Origin: Candidatus Contendibacter sp.
Lineage (GTDB): Bacteria > Pseudomonadota > Gammaproteobacteria > Competibacterales > Competibacteraceae
DNA length: 41,520 nt
Assembly: GCA_008933795.1 (NCBI GenBank)
Contig: WBUJ01000014.1
Span: 1 to 41,520 of the forward strand
Direction: 5' to 3'
The notes beneath the pieces are model-generated. The model saw only the letters and a list, made by a program, of their open reading frames with translations, was not told where the DNA came from and ran no database searches. Shown one piece after another: positions 1 to 7,642 of the stretch. The first letter of the stretch is position 1; each line of letters begins with the position of its first letter. A program made the translations under genes and the position numbers.

Positions 1-144
1 ACAAATTTTATGGCCTGTACGTTACCGCACAGACGCAAACCGGAAGGGGTCATAGACTTTAATCCACAGTGTGGTGGTAGGTTATTGTGGACCCACACGG
101 GAACCAGGATATGAGTCTCAACCTTAACCGTATGGAGTTGCACG

Positions 145-2091
145 ATGTGTCACGCACGCCTCGATATGCACACCCCCAGTGATAGCCGGGTAGTTCTCAA
201 GCTGGAGTTACAGCCGGAATACCCGCAGCAGCCCAGTCTGCTGCTGCGCGGCAACGGCGGCCAAAAGGAACAGCCGCTGAACTTCCTGGAACAAACCGAT
301 GGCTACGACTATTTCATCATCGAGCTGACCGAGCCCCAGCCGTTCGAATACGCCCTGCGGGTGACCACGCCCGGCCAGAGCCGGTGGATCACCCCCAAGG
401 GCGAGGAACACGACCGGCTGCCGCACAACTGGTTTTGCTATCCACCGCAGGCGCGTGCGCCCTCGACCCCTGGCGAGGCGGCGGCGAACCCGGTCCCGTC
501 GCCGATCCGTGATGCATCACCGCCGCGCCCGCTCTTTGAAACGCCGGCCTGGGTGCGCAACGCGGTCTTCTACCAAATCTTCGTCGAGCGCTTTGCCCGG
601 GGCGAACCCGCCCGCGATCCGCTGGGCGTACAGCCGTGGGGCAGTCCACCGACCCACGGCAATTTCATGGGCGGCAACCTGCAAGGGATCATCGACCGCT
701 TGGATTACCTGACCGATCTCGGCATCACGGCGCTGTATCTCACCCCCATTTTCCAGAGTCCCAGCAACCACAAATACGACACCCAGGATTATTTTACGGT
801 GGACCCGCAGTTCGGGGATCTGGAGTTGCTGCGACGGTTGGTGGAGGCTTGTCACCAGCGCGGGCTCCACGTCGTGCTCGATGGCGTGTTCAACCACTGC
901 TCCGACCAGAACCCGTTCTTCCTCGACGTCAAACGGCACGGGCCGCAATCGCGCTACTGGAACTGGTTCCACATCCGCGACTGGCCTTTCCCCGACCACT
1001 TCGGCAACCACGGCGAGGTGTTGCAGTGGTACGACTGTTGGTGGGGGTTTCATACCCTGCCGAAGCTCAACTACCACAACCCCGAGGTGGAAGCGTATTT
1101 CCTGAACGTCGCCACTTACTGGCTGTGCGAGGCCGGCATCGACGGCTGGCGACTGGACGTACCCAACGAGGTCATCCAGAGTTTCTGGCCGAAGTTCCGC
1201 CGCGCCGTCAAGGCCGTGAACCCCAACGCCTATATCGTCGGCGAAATCTGGGACGATGCGTCCCCGTGGCTGCAGGGCGATCAGTTCGACGCCGTCATGA
1301 ACTACCGTTTCCAGAAAGCGCTCGTGGGTTATTTCGCCGAGGAGCGGATGGACGCCCACGCCTTCGATCACACCTTGCGCTATCTGTTGCAGGACTACCC
1401 CGAACCGGCCACCGCCGTGATGCTGAACCTGCTCGGCAGCCACGACACCGCGCGGCCCATGACCGTCGTCCATCGGCGCGACGGGGGGAACCACGCGCTC
1501 GAATCCCTGAAGCTGATGGCCGCCATGCAGTTCACCTGCACCGGCGCGCCGTGCATTTATTATGGCGACGAAATTGGCATGGAAGGCGACAAGGACCCCG
1601 ATTGCCGCCGTTGTTATCCGTGGGATTGGGAGCAGCGGGTCGAGGAAAGCGGTCAGCGGGCCGAGTTGCTGGCCTATTACAAAAAGCTCATCGCCGTCCG
1701 CAAAGACAACCCGGCCCTCCGCCACGGCGGGTTCCGCACCCTGGAGGCGGACCCCCACCGCCAGTTCTACGCCTTCGAGCGCCACAGCCCGGACAACCGC
1801 TGCATCGTCGCCCTGAACCGCGGCGACCGCGACTACACGCTCCCGCTATCCCCCGATCTGCTCGCCACCGAACTGCTGAGCAACCGCCCCATCCGCAACG
1901 GCCAGGTGACCGTTCCGCCCCGTCAGGCCATCATCGTGAACCTGGCCGCTGTCGATGCGAAGGCGCTGGCCCGGCGCCTGTATTGGGGGGGACTCAATCA
2001 GACGGCCACCGCCCGCCAGCTCAACGAGCAGGGAATGCCGCATCCGGCTGGCCGGAAATGGCGACAGAAGGATGTTGCGGCCCTGGTGTAA
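145..2091 (+). CDS. GH13 alpha-amylase family, neopullulanase/cyclomaltodextrinase-like
   Basis: Hydrolase of alpha-1,4 (and perhaps alpha-1,6) glucans. Residues about 130-590 form a GH13 TIM barrel: the nucleophile is D338 in GWRLDVPNE, the acid/base is E367 in GEIWDD, and the transition-state stabiliser is D434 in LLGSHDTAR. LPKLN, in place of QPDLN, marks the neopullulanase-type subfamily. An N-terminal beta-rich region (about 10-110) fits a CBM34-like or other accessory domain. There is no signal peptide, so a cytoplasmic enzyme acting on glycogen or maltodextrin is likely. The last 45 residues (ALARRL..LNEQGMPHPAGRKW..) do not belong to GH13 and resemble the tail of serine-recombinase DNA-binding domains. 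The start at 145 has GGAG at 134-137; M8 (166) is an alternative. It is followed by a hairpin and the kai operon. Confidence 0.9.
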   Translation: MCHARLDMHTPSDSRVVLKLELQPEYPQQPSLLLRGNGGQKEQPLNFLEQTDGYDYFIIELTEPQPFEYALRVTTPGQSRWITPKGEEHDRLPHNWFCYPPQARAPSTPGEAAANPVPSPIRDASPPRPLFETPAWVRNAVFYQIFVERFARGEPARDPLGVQPWGSPPTHGNFMGGNLQGIIDRLDYLTDLGITALYLTPIFQSPSNHKYDTQDYFTVDPQFGDLELLRRLVEACHQRGLHVVLDGVFNHCSDQNPFFLDVKRHGPQSRYWNWFHIRDWPFPDHFGNHGEVLQWYDCWWGFHTLPKLNYHNPEVEAYFLNVATYWLCEAGIDGWRLDVPNEVIQSFWPKFRRAVKAVNPNAYIVGEIWDDASPWLQGDQFDAVMNYRFQKALVGYFAEERMDAHAFDHTLRYLLQDYPEPATAVMLNLLGSHDTARPMTVVHRRDGGNHALESLKLMAAMQFTCTGAPCIYYGDEIGMEGDKDPDCRRCYPWDWEQRVEESGQRAELLAYYKKLIAVRKDNPALRHGGFRTLEADPHRQFYAFERHSPDNRCIVALNRGDRDYTLPLSPDLLATELLSNRPIRNGQVTVPPRQAIIVNLAAVDAKALARRLYWGGLNQTATARQLNEQGMPHPAGRKWRQKDVAALV

Positions 2092-2116
2092 TGAGGGAAG
2101 CAGCGCGGTCAGCGTT

Positions 2117-2151
2117 CACCCCCTCCCTCCTTGCGGGGGAAGGTGGGGGTG
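2117..2151. repeat. C-rich/G-rich hairpin after the GH13 gene
   Basis: Inverted arms CACCCCC and GGGGGTG enclose a second C-rich/G-rich pairing, giving a strong stem-loop 26 bases after the GH13 stop. No T-run follows, so it is more like a REP-type extragenic palindrome than a classical terminator. It may still stabilise mRNA or attenuate transcription before kaiC. Confidence 0.5.
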
Positions 2152-2249
2152 TCCATGGTTACCTAGCGCACAGACAACCCCATCATCTCGTGCATAATGT
2201 CGAAAATAGTCGTCAGCGGGTTCCCAGAGATCAGAGGTAAGGAGTCACC

Positions 2250-4049
2250 GTGAACGAGACGAAGCGAGTAGACCCTCAACCGCTAGCCAAGATCGCCACC
2301 GGCATCGAGGGCTTTGATGATCTGAGCGGCGGCGGGTTGCCACGGAACCGCACGACGCTGGTGATGGGCGGTCCGGGATCGGGCAAAACCGTTTTCTCGC
2401 TGCAAGCCTTGGTCAACGCGGCGCGCCAGCGCGGCGAATCGGGGATTTTCGTCGCCTTTGAGGAGAGAGGTCGCGAGATCATGGCGAACGCCGCCACCTT
2501 CGATTGGGGTCTCCCCGCGCTGGCGGAAAAACAGCTCTATATCCTCGACGCCCATCTGTCGCCCACCGTCGTCCAGTCCGGCGAGTTCGACTTGAGCGGC
2601 ATATTGGCCATCCTCAAGGCCAAGCAAGAAGCGATGCACGCCGGTTGGATCGTATTTGACGGCATTGATGTACTGCTGACGCTGTTGCGGGACCCGATTG
2701 TGGAAATGCGGGAAATCTATCGGATCCGGGACTGGCTGGCGGACAACGAGTTGACCGCCATCATCACGGCCAAGATGGATAGCCAGACCTCCGCGGTGGT
2801 GAACTACGGCTTCATGCAGTTCATGGTGGATTGCGTGATCCGCTTCGACCGGCGCCTGGAGTACGGAGTCCCGGCGCACCGACTCCAGGTCACCAAATAT
2901 CGCGGTTCGGATTTTGCGTCCGGCGAATTTCCGCTCAGCTTCGGCCGCTCCGGCATCGAAGTGGCCGCCCCCGAACCGCCGGAAATCATTCACGAGGCTT
3001 CGACCGAACGGGTGTCCGCCGGCATCGAGCGTTTCGACGCCATGCTGGGGGGCGGCCTGTTCCGGGGCAGCAGCACGCTGATCACTGGCGCGCCGGGCAC
3101 CTCCAAGACCACGCTGATCGGCAAGTTTGCCGAGACCGCCTGCCAGCGCGGCGAGCGCACCCTGTTCGTGAGCTTCGATGAAGGCGCCGATCAAATCATG
3201 CGCAATTTGTCTTCGGTGGGCATCGATCTCCAGGCGCACGTTCGATCCGGCCTGTTGCGGATGTATTCGGGCCGGACCGAAGCGCGCAGCGCGGAAGAGC
3301 ATTTGATCAAGCTGCGCGCGTTGATCCGCGACCATCAACCGCGTTGCATGGTGATCGATCCCCTGTCCGCGATGGCCAAGGCCGGGGGGATCAGCGCGGC
3401 ACGGGCGGTCGCCAACCGGCTCATCCACTTGATGAAAGATAGCAAAATCACCGTGGTGATCAGCGCCCTCATCGAGGGTAACGATCCTCAGACGGAAGCG
3501 ACCGACCTCCAGATTTCGACCATTGCCGATACCTGGATTCATCTCTCGTATCTGGTGTGCAGCGGCGAACGCAACCGGGCGCTGACCATCGTCAAGTCGC
3601 GGGGAACCTGGCACTCCAACCAGGTGCGCGAACTGGTGCTGAGCGAAGCCGGCCCGATGCTGACGGACGTCTATTCTGCCGGGGGCGAGGTGCTGATGGG
3701 CACGCTGCGCTGGGAAAAGGAGGCTGAGGAGAACGCCCGACAGCGCCAGCGCCAGGCCGAGTTCGAGCACAAGCAACGCGAGCTGGAATTTGCCGAAGCG
3801 GACACGCGGGCCCGGATCAAAGCCCTGGAGCTGGATCTTCAGAGGCAGCAGGCCGAACTGGCGTTGTACACCCTGGACGGTGAAGCGCGAGTGTTGTCCT
3901 CGAGTGAAAGAGAGCACGAGTTGCGCCGGATGCGGGGCGCGGATCTGGTCACCCGCACCGAGCCGGCAGCTATTCCCTCGCGCGGCCCCGTGAAGCCTCG
4001 TGATGCTTCCGGTTCTGGAACCCGCAAGAAGGCCAGCCAGGGGGAATGA
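2250..4049 (+). CDS. kaiC: KaiC-family ATPase with C-terminal coiled coil
   Basis: Double-domain RecA-like ATPase/autokinase of the circadian KaiC family, 599 aa. The CI domain has Walker A GPGSGKT (41-47) and the FEE catalytic glutamates. The CII domain has Walker A GAPGTSKT (280-287) and a FDE pair. The autophosphorylation site is kept: QIST gives S423/T424, with T418 five residues before, the same spacing as T426/S431/T432 in Synechococcus KaiC. From about residue 485 a charged, heptad-like segment (RQRQRQAEFEHKQREL..) predicts a coiled coil, as in KaiC proteins that work without KaiA. The start is GTG 2250, preceded by AAGGAG at 2239-2244. kaiB follows after one base and no kaiA is nearby. 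Phosphorylation cycling or an hourglass timer is inferred. Confidence 0.95.
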   Translation: MNETKRVDPQPLAKIATGIEGFDDLSGGGLPRNRTTLVMGGPGSGKTVFSLQALVNAARQRGESGIFVAFEERGREIMANAATFDWGLPALAEKQLYILDAHLSPTVVQSGEFDLSGILAILKAKQEAMHAGWIVFDGIDVLLTLLRDPIVEMREIYRIRDWLADNELTAIITAKMDSQTSAVVNYGFMQFMVDCVIRFDRRLEYGVPAHRLQVTKYRGSDFASGEFPLSFGRSGIEVAAPEPPEIIHEASTERVSAGIERFDAMLGGGLFRGSSTLITGAPGTSKTTLIGKFAETACQRGERTLFVSFDEGADQIMRNLSSVGIDLQAHVRSGLLRMYSGRTEARSAEEHLIKLRALIRDHQPRCMVIDPLSAMAKAGGISAARAVANRLIHLMKDSKITVVISALIEGNDPQTEATDLQISTIADTWIHLSYLVCSGERNRALTIVKSRGTWHSNQVRELVLSEAGPMLTDVYSAGGEVLMGTLRWEKEAEENARQRQRQAEFEHKQRELEFAEADTRARIKALELDLQRQQAELALYTLDGEARVLSSSEREHELRRMRGADLVTRTEPAAIPSRGPVKPRDASGSGTRKKASQGE

Positions 4050-4050
4050 G

Positions 4051-4374
4051 ATGCGCCGCAAGCAGATCGTCCAGCCATCCGATCCCGCCGCAGTTGCGAC
4101 GGTGGTGATGCGGCTTTACGTGGCGGGCGGCGCGCCGAACTCGGTTCAGGCGATCGCCAATCTTGAGGCGATTTGTCAGCAGCACTTGAAAGGCAACTAC
4201 CAGTTGGAAATTGTCGATGTGTTCGAGCAACCGCTTCGCGCCCTGGCTGATGGCGTGATCGTCACCCCCAGTCTCACCAAGCTGTCTCCGCTGCCCGCCG
4301 CGCAGGTCGTCGGCAACCTCAGCGATCAAAGCAAAGTGCTGCTCGCGCTCGGACTGCAAGGAAAAACCCCATGA
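4051..4374 (+). CDS. kaiB: KaiB-family clock/stress protein
   Basis: Thioredoxin-like fold-switching partner of KaiC, 107 aa, the normal size. The core motif region LRLYVAGGAPNSVQAI-type (here MRLYVAGGAPNS) and the later IVTPSLTKLSP segment are characteristic. KaiB binds the CI ring of phosphorylated KaiC and drives its dephosphorylation phase. The start ATG 4051 sits one base after the kaiC stop, with a GGGGGA-like ribosome site inside the end of kaiC; an in-frame ATG at 4000 lies inside kaiC and is unlikely. Its stop overlaps the next start by four bases (ATGA), so the three genes form one translationally coupled operon. Confidence 0.93.
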   Translation: MRRKQIVQPSDPAAVATVVMRLYVAGGAPNSVQAIANLEAICQQHLKGNYQLEIVDVFEQPLRALADGVIVTPSLTKLSPLPAAQVVGNLSDQSKVLLALGLQGKTP

Positions 4375-5261
4375 CCACCACACGTCCCGTATCGAAAGCC
4401 GAGTCCGCTCACCCGGAAGCCGAGGTCGCGTTTGCGGCTTTCATTCGGCGACTGGCCCACGATGCCGCGACGCTGCGGGCAATCAAATCGGGCAAGGTGG
4501 ACGCTATTCTCGATCCCGCAAGCGGCCGCGCCATCCTGCTGCCGGAGGCCCGGGAGGCGTTGCGTCGGGGCGCGGCACCCGCCAACCAGATACTGGCGAC
4601 TCTGCCCCGCGAGGAATATCAGCGCTTGCTGGCCGCCGGTCTCGAACCGGTCACGCTCGCGTTGGGTGAGGTACTCCACGAACCGGGGGAGTTGATTCGG
4701 CAGATCTACTTCCCCAACGAAAGCCTTCTAGTTTCTTTGGTGACCCGAATCCAGAACCACGGGGCTTTGGAGATCGCGCTGGTCGGTAGCGAAGGCATGG
4801 TCGGCCTGCCCGTGGCGCAGGGGATCGGCACGGCGTCCGTTCGCGCCGTGGCGCAGGGGACGGGCACGGCCCTGCGGATGGAAGCCGCGCGCTTTTGCGA
4901 AGCCCTCGGAACCTGCCTCGCCTTGCAACGCGCGCTACACCGCTATACCCATGCCCTGATCGCCCAGATTACGCAAACCGCCGCGTGCAACCGCTTCCAT
5001 CAGGTGGAAGCGCGCCTGGCCCGCTGGCTGCTGATGGCGAGCGACCGACTCCAGTCGAACCTCATCCGTTTTACGCACGAATGGCTGGCGGACCTGCTGG
5101 GCGTGCGCCGGGTCGGAGTCACCGTGGCGGCCAGCGCCCTGCAGCAACAAAGGCTGATCCAGTACAGCCGCGGCAACATCACGATCTTGGATCGAGAAGG
5201 CCTCAAGGCCTCCGCATGCGAGTGTTACCAGAAAATCAAGGACATTTTCGATTGCGCGTAG
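4371..5261 (+). CDS. Crp/Fnr-family transcriptional regulator
   Basis: 296-residue regulator. Residues about 65-190 form a cyclic-nucleotide-binding-like beta roll (LALGEVLHEPGELIRQIYFPNES..). Residues about 215-290 form a winged helix with the recognition part WLADLLGVRRVGVTVAASALQQQRLIQY. The usual phosphate-binding RXS motif of cAMP receptors is not obvious and there is no FNR-type N-terminal cysteine cluster, so the ligand is unknown. An N-terminal extension of about 60 residues is longer than in Crp. It overlaps kaiB by ATGA, so it is probably an output or input regulator of the Kai module (inference). Confidence 0.9.
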   Translation: MTTTRPVSKAESAHPEAEVAFAAFIRRLAHDAATLRAIKSGKVDAILDPASGRAILLPEAREALRRGAAPANQILATLPREEYQRLLAAGLEPVTLALGEVLHEPGELIRQIYFPNESLLVSLVTRIQNHGALEIALVGSEGMVGLPVAQGIGTASVRAVAQGTGTALRMEAARFCEALGTCLALQRALHRYTHALIAQITQTAACNRFHQVEARLARWLLMASDRLQSNLIRFTHEWLADLLGVRRVGVTVAASALQQQRLIQYSRGNITILDREGLKASACECYQKIKDIFDCA

Positions 5262-5623
5262 AGTTGGTCGACGAATACCATTTTGGCCGAAAAACCAAAC
5301 GCAGTCGGTACGATAGCGCACATAAATTGAATCCTCCAACTTGAAAAACAGAAGGCTGTGAAAGTCAAAAGTTGAAAAATTCCAAGGTCCCAAATAATCA
5401 CTTGGTTATTTTTAAAAAATCGGTCCTGTAAATTTTACCGTGGTCCAACCTGTGAGGTAGGTGCGCTTAATAAATTTAATTTATAAAGATCAGTTTGTTA
5501 GGTGAAGTCGGCGATCCAGTCCCACACCGTGAGCCCTCGCCATCACGGGAAAATTTATAGGAGGACCTTTTTTAGGCTTCTCTAGCCGCCTTTTCTCGGT
5601 ATGTCATCACGGATCGTAACGCT
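5262..5623. other. AT-rich non-coding region after the kai operon
   Basis: About 360 bases without a convincing gene. The stretch 5400-5500 is clearly AT-richer than the surroundings (TTAATAAATTTAATTTATAAA around 5467) and could carry promoters for the small genes downstream. A copy of a dispersed repeat with an AAAATTTA core lies at 5533-5566. No terminator with a T-run is evident after the crp/fnr gene. Confidence 0.5.
5533..5566 (+). repeat. Dispersed repeat copy 1 (CGCCATCA..GGAAAATTTA core)
   Basis: The segment CCCTCGCCATCACGGG followed by AAAATTTATAGGAGGA is nearly the same as 18568-18601, where only a few bases differ, and its core (ATCAC.GGAAAATTTA..GCAGGA form) recurs at 7097-7124. 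All copies are on the same strand and lie in intergenic DNA. The origin is unknown; it may be an insertion-sequence end or a small extragenic element. Confidence 0.55.
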
Positions 5624-5746
5624 ATGTACGCCAACGCACAGACTGAGCTTGATTTTCTAGCTAATCTTTCACTTGATACAACGTTTGATGAAGGGACGTG
5701 GGGGAATGATCTGAAGCTGATGCAGGAGGATGAGTGTCATGGCTAA
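5624..5746 (+). CDS. Short ORF, 40 aa, doubtful
   Basis: ATG 5624 opens a 40-residue acidic peptide (MYANAQTELDFLANLSLD..) that runs through the ribosome site of the next small gene and overlaps its first eight bases. There is no clear ribosome site in front. It resembles no family known to me. It could be a leader peptide coupling translation to the 25-residue membrane peptide, or be noise. Confidence 0.3.
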   Translation: MYANAQTELDFLANLSLDTTFDEGTWGNDLKLMQEDECHG

Positions 5747-5816
5747 ATATTTCATTGGGTGGCTGCTGGGTGTTCCGGTGATTGTGCTGGTGATTATTTA
5801 TCTCCTCATGAACTAA
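5739..5816 (+). CDS. 25-residue single-span membrane peptide
   Basis: MAKYFIGWLLGVPVIVLVI.. is a single hydrophobic helix with a short polar end, preceded by a strong ribosome site AGGAGGA (5724-5730) eight bases before ATG 5739. Very short proteins of this look (..GWLLGVPVIVLVIIYL..) recur in proteobacteria, from my recollection of the family. It lies at the head of a cluster of small envelope proteins, so a membrane stress role is inferred. It is easily missed by gene finders because of its length. Confidence 0.65.
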   Translation: MAKYFIGWLLGVPVIVLVIIYLLMN

Positions 5817-5847
5817 AACACCGCGCGATAAACTTCGGTATTCCCGC

Positions 5848-5863
5848 CGCGAGGAGTCTCGCG
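5848..5863. other. Perfect short hairpin CGCGAG..CTCGCG
   Basis: Six-base perfect arms with a GAGT loop lie between the 25-residue peptide gene and the DUF883 gene. No T-run follows, so it is more likely an mRNA processing or stability element than a Rho-independent terminator. Confidence 0.35.
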
Positions 5864-5913
5864 CACAAGCCGGATTCATTGAAGTGCAACATCAACCGTA
5901 TTGATAAAGGAGA

Positions 5914-6255
5914 ATGATCGTGGAGGTATCCGAAAGATTTACGACCCGTCCCAGCGAGCTGGGTGGCGCCAACCCTGCCAGCGCAGGAGTGCCCAACACG
6001 ACCCACAAAGTGGCGTATGCCGCCGGTCCGGCCGTAGACCGCATGGCGTCCGGCGCCCATGAAGCGGTCGATAAGATCGCCGATGCAGCCAGTCAAGCGG
6101 CGGAAACGCTCGATGTGAAAGGCGAGCAACTGAAAGATCTTCAGGTGCGATGGCTGGAGAATAGCCGCGCTTACGTCCGCGACAACCCTGTCAAGGCGCT
6201 GGGGATCGCGCTCGTCGGCGGCTTCCTATTAAGTCGCCTGTTGAGTTCCCGCTAG
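5914..6255 (+). CDS. DUF883 (ElaB/YqjD) membrane-anchored protein
   Basis: 113 residues. A soluble amphipathic region with many Ala/Glu/Lys (about 40-85, EAVDKIADAASQAAETL) is followed by the family signature YVRDNPVKALGIALVGGFLLSRLLSSR: a glycine-rich C-terminal membrane helix ending in arginines. ElaB/YqjD proteins of E. coli are tail-anchored, stationary-phase proteins reported to associate with ribosomes. The start ATG 5914 has AAAGGAG at 5906-5912. The next two genes match YqjE and YqjK, so the E. coli order yqjD-yqjE-yqjK is kept. Confidence 0.88.
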   Translation: MIVEVSERFTTRPSELGGANPASAGVPNTTHKVAYAAGPAVDRMASGAHEAVDKIADAASQAAETLDVKGEQLKDLQVRWLENSRAYVRDNPVKALGIALVGGFLLSRLLSSR

Positions 6256-6271
6256 AGACGGTCGCCCCGGC

Positions 6272-6715
6272 ATGGACCCAACCACCGCAGTGGAGCAGAC
6301 CGGTGGATCGCGGGCCGCTTCCAGCGACCCGGGCCATCGCGTGGGCTTGCCGAAAGAGGCCGCGTTGTTATGGTGCGAGCTGCGTGGACTCGCGCACGAC
6401 CACCTGCAACTCGCCGCGCTGGAGACCCAACGGGCGGGCGAGAGCCTGGTGACCATGATCGCAGCGGGAATGATCGTAGCCGGCTTGCTGCTCAGTGCGT
6501 GGCTGGGGCTGATGGGCGCCTCCGTACTCGCGCTGACGAGCCGTGGAGTCCTGGCGAGTAGCAGCGCCCTGCTGCTGGCGGTCGCCGTCAATTTGGGGGT
6601 CGCGCTCGTGCTCTGTGGCGTGATCCGCCGCCGGAGTCATTATCTACAGTTCCCCGCCAACACCCGCAGTCTGCAGCCGGCGTCGTCGAAGCTCCCGGAT
6701 ACGGAGACGTCCTGA
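6272..6715 (+). CDS. YqjE-like phage-holin-superfamily III protein (DUF1469)
   Basis: 147 residues. After a polar N-terminus, an amphipathic helix with LAALETQRAGESLVTM precedes two hydrophobic spans (about 68-90 and 95-115) joined by a short turn, then a basic C-terminal tail. This is the layout of YqjE/DUF1469 inner-membrane proteins. The stop shares one base with the start of the next gene (TGATG). The holin name reflects fold similarity only; lysis is not implied. Confidence 0.8.
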   Translation: MDPTTAVEQTGGSRAASSDPGHRVGLPKEAALLWCELRGLAHDHLQLAALETQRAGESLVTMIAAGMIVAGLLLSAWLGLMGASVLALTSRGVLASSSALLLAVAVNLGVALVLCGVIRRRSHYLQFPANTRSLQPASSKLPDTETS

Positions 6716-7074
6716 TGGTCACCGACCTTCGCAGCCCCAGCCCACTCACCGCTTCTCTGACCGTTCAGATCAGCGAGGCCGAAGGTCGGCTCCAGAACCG
6801 GCGGCGATTAGTCCGGGTTCGCGGCGCTGCGCTGGGCCGGACGCTCCACCAACGGATAACGGCTCCAGCCATGTTGCTCTGGGCGGGCGGTCTGGGATTT
6901 ATCGTGGGAGAACTCACCCAGCGCCCAACGCCCCAGTCACGGAGCACGGATCGTTCGCCTGACTCGGGTTATTCCTTCTTCGAGACCGCGCTGAATCTTA
7001 TTCGGCTGGTTACTTGGGCGCGTACCTTATTCGCAGCGCTGCCTGTACGGGTACGCAGCCTTCCGCTCCATTGA
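6715..7074 (+). CDS. YqjK-like protein
   Basis: 119 residues, coupled to the yqjE-like gene by TGATG. A basic N-terminal helix (EAEGRLQNRRRLVRVRGAALGRTL) precedes a single predicted membrane span around 45-63 (APAMLLWAGGLGFIVGEL). The position after DUF883 and YqjE, the length and the layout match YqjK. The function of the family is unknown; a role in envelope or stationary-phase stress is inferred from its partners. Confidence 0.65.
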   Translation: MVTDLRSPSPLTASLTVQISEAEGRLQNRRRLVRVRGAALGRTLHQRITAPAMLLWAGGLGFIVGELTQRPTPQSRSTDRSPDSGYSFFETALNLIRLVTWARTLFAALPVRVRSLPLH

Positions 7075-7096
7075 AGGCGCCGGTTCAAACTCCAGA

Positions 7097-7124
7097 CTGA
7101 TCACAGGAAAATTTAAAGCAGGAA
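7097..7124 (+). repeat. Dispersed repeat copy 2 (core only)
   Basis: TGATCACAGGAAAATTTAAA followed by GCAGGA shares the core of the repeats at 5533-5566 and 18568-18601 (ATCA..GGAAAATTTA....AGGA). The flanking CCTCGCC part is missing, so this copy is shorter or more diverged. Confidence 0.4.
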
Positions 7125-7150
7125 TCATGCTGAGAGCAGCAATGAACTTT

Positions 7151-7156
7151 TATAAT
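7151..7156 (+). promoter_or_regulatory. Possible -10 box before the cold-shock gene
   Basis: A perfect TATAAT lies in an AT-rich stretch, about 160 bases before the cold-shock start. A good -35 box is not evident. The resulting long 5' leader, with a GAGAG/CTCTC hairpin at 7177-7196, would be like the long structured leaders of cspA-type mRNAs. Weak support. Confidence 0.3.
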
Positions 7157-7315
7157 TAAACGTACTCTTAAATAATGAGAGGGAAAACACTCTCTCGTAA
7201 ACGTGAGATAAAACGAAAGTCTACTGTTCGTCCTGACTCTCTATCCCAAGAACGGACGTTAAGATGCGTGGAATTTCATCCGGTTGTTCCCTGTTTTTTG
7301 AGTAGCTGAGTGTTT

Positions 7316-7522
7316 ATGCGTACTGGTACGGTAAAATGGTTTAACGATGCAAAAGGATTCGGTTTCATTGCCCCGCAGGATGGCGGCGAAGATGTGTTTG
7401 TGCATCATTCTTCGATACAAGGCGCCGGCTTTAAAAGTCTGAGCGAAGGGCAGAGCGTTCAATTTGAATCGGAAAAAGGCCCGAAGGGGCAGTCTGCCAG
7501 CAGGGTAGAACCGGCTCATTGA
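7316..7522 (+). CDS. Cold-shock domain protein (CspA family)
   Basis: 68-residue single OB-fold RNA chaperone. [18 protein letters not shown] carries RNP1 (KGFGFI) and VFVHHSSI carries RNP2; the C-terminal [20 protein letters not shown] is typical. It melts mRNA secondary structure in cold or stationary phase. ATG 7316 is chosen because the family begins M-x-T-G-T-V-K-W-F; a GTG two codons upstream (7310) is in frame. The gene stands alone with its own strong terminator. Confidence 0.95.
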   Translation: MRTGTVKWFNDAKGFGFIAPQDGGEDVFVHHSSIQGAGFKSLSEGQSVQFESEKGPKGQSASRVEPAH

Positions 7523-7543
7523 TCCCTTTCGTTCGGCTAGGAT

Positions 7544-7577
7544 AACCAAAACCCCGCCATCTGGCGGGGTTTTGGTT
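7544..7577 (+). terminator. Rho-independent terminator of the cold-shock gene
   Basis: A perfect 15-base inverted repeat (AACCAAAACCCCGCC / GGCGGGGTTTTGGTT) with an ATCT loop, 22 bases after the cold-shock stop. The A-run and T-run are inside the arms, so it can act on both strands and may also stop transcripts of the minus-strand DUF1840 gene. Confidence 0.9.
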
Positions 7578-7642
7578 GGGCGCCACCCTACTTTCCTAAC
7601 GATACGGCACGGTCGGGAGGGGTGTAGCTTCGTCACCTATCG

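Noticed and set aside
6272..6715. Prophage holin
   Set aside because: The family name is holin-like, but the DUF883-YqjE-YqjK order marks a housekeeping envelope set and no phage genes are nearby.
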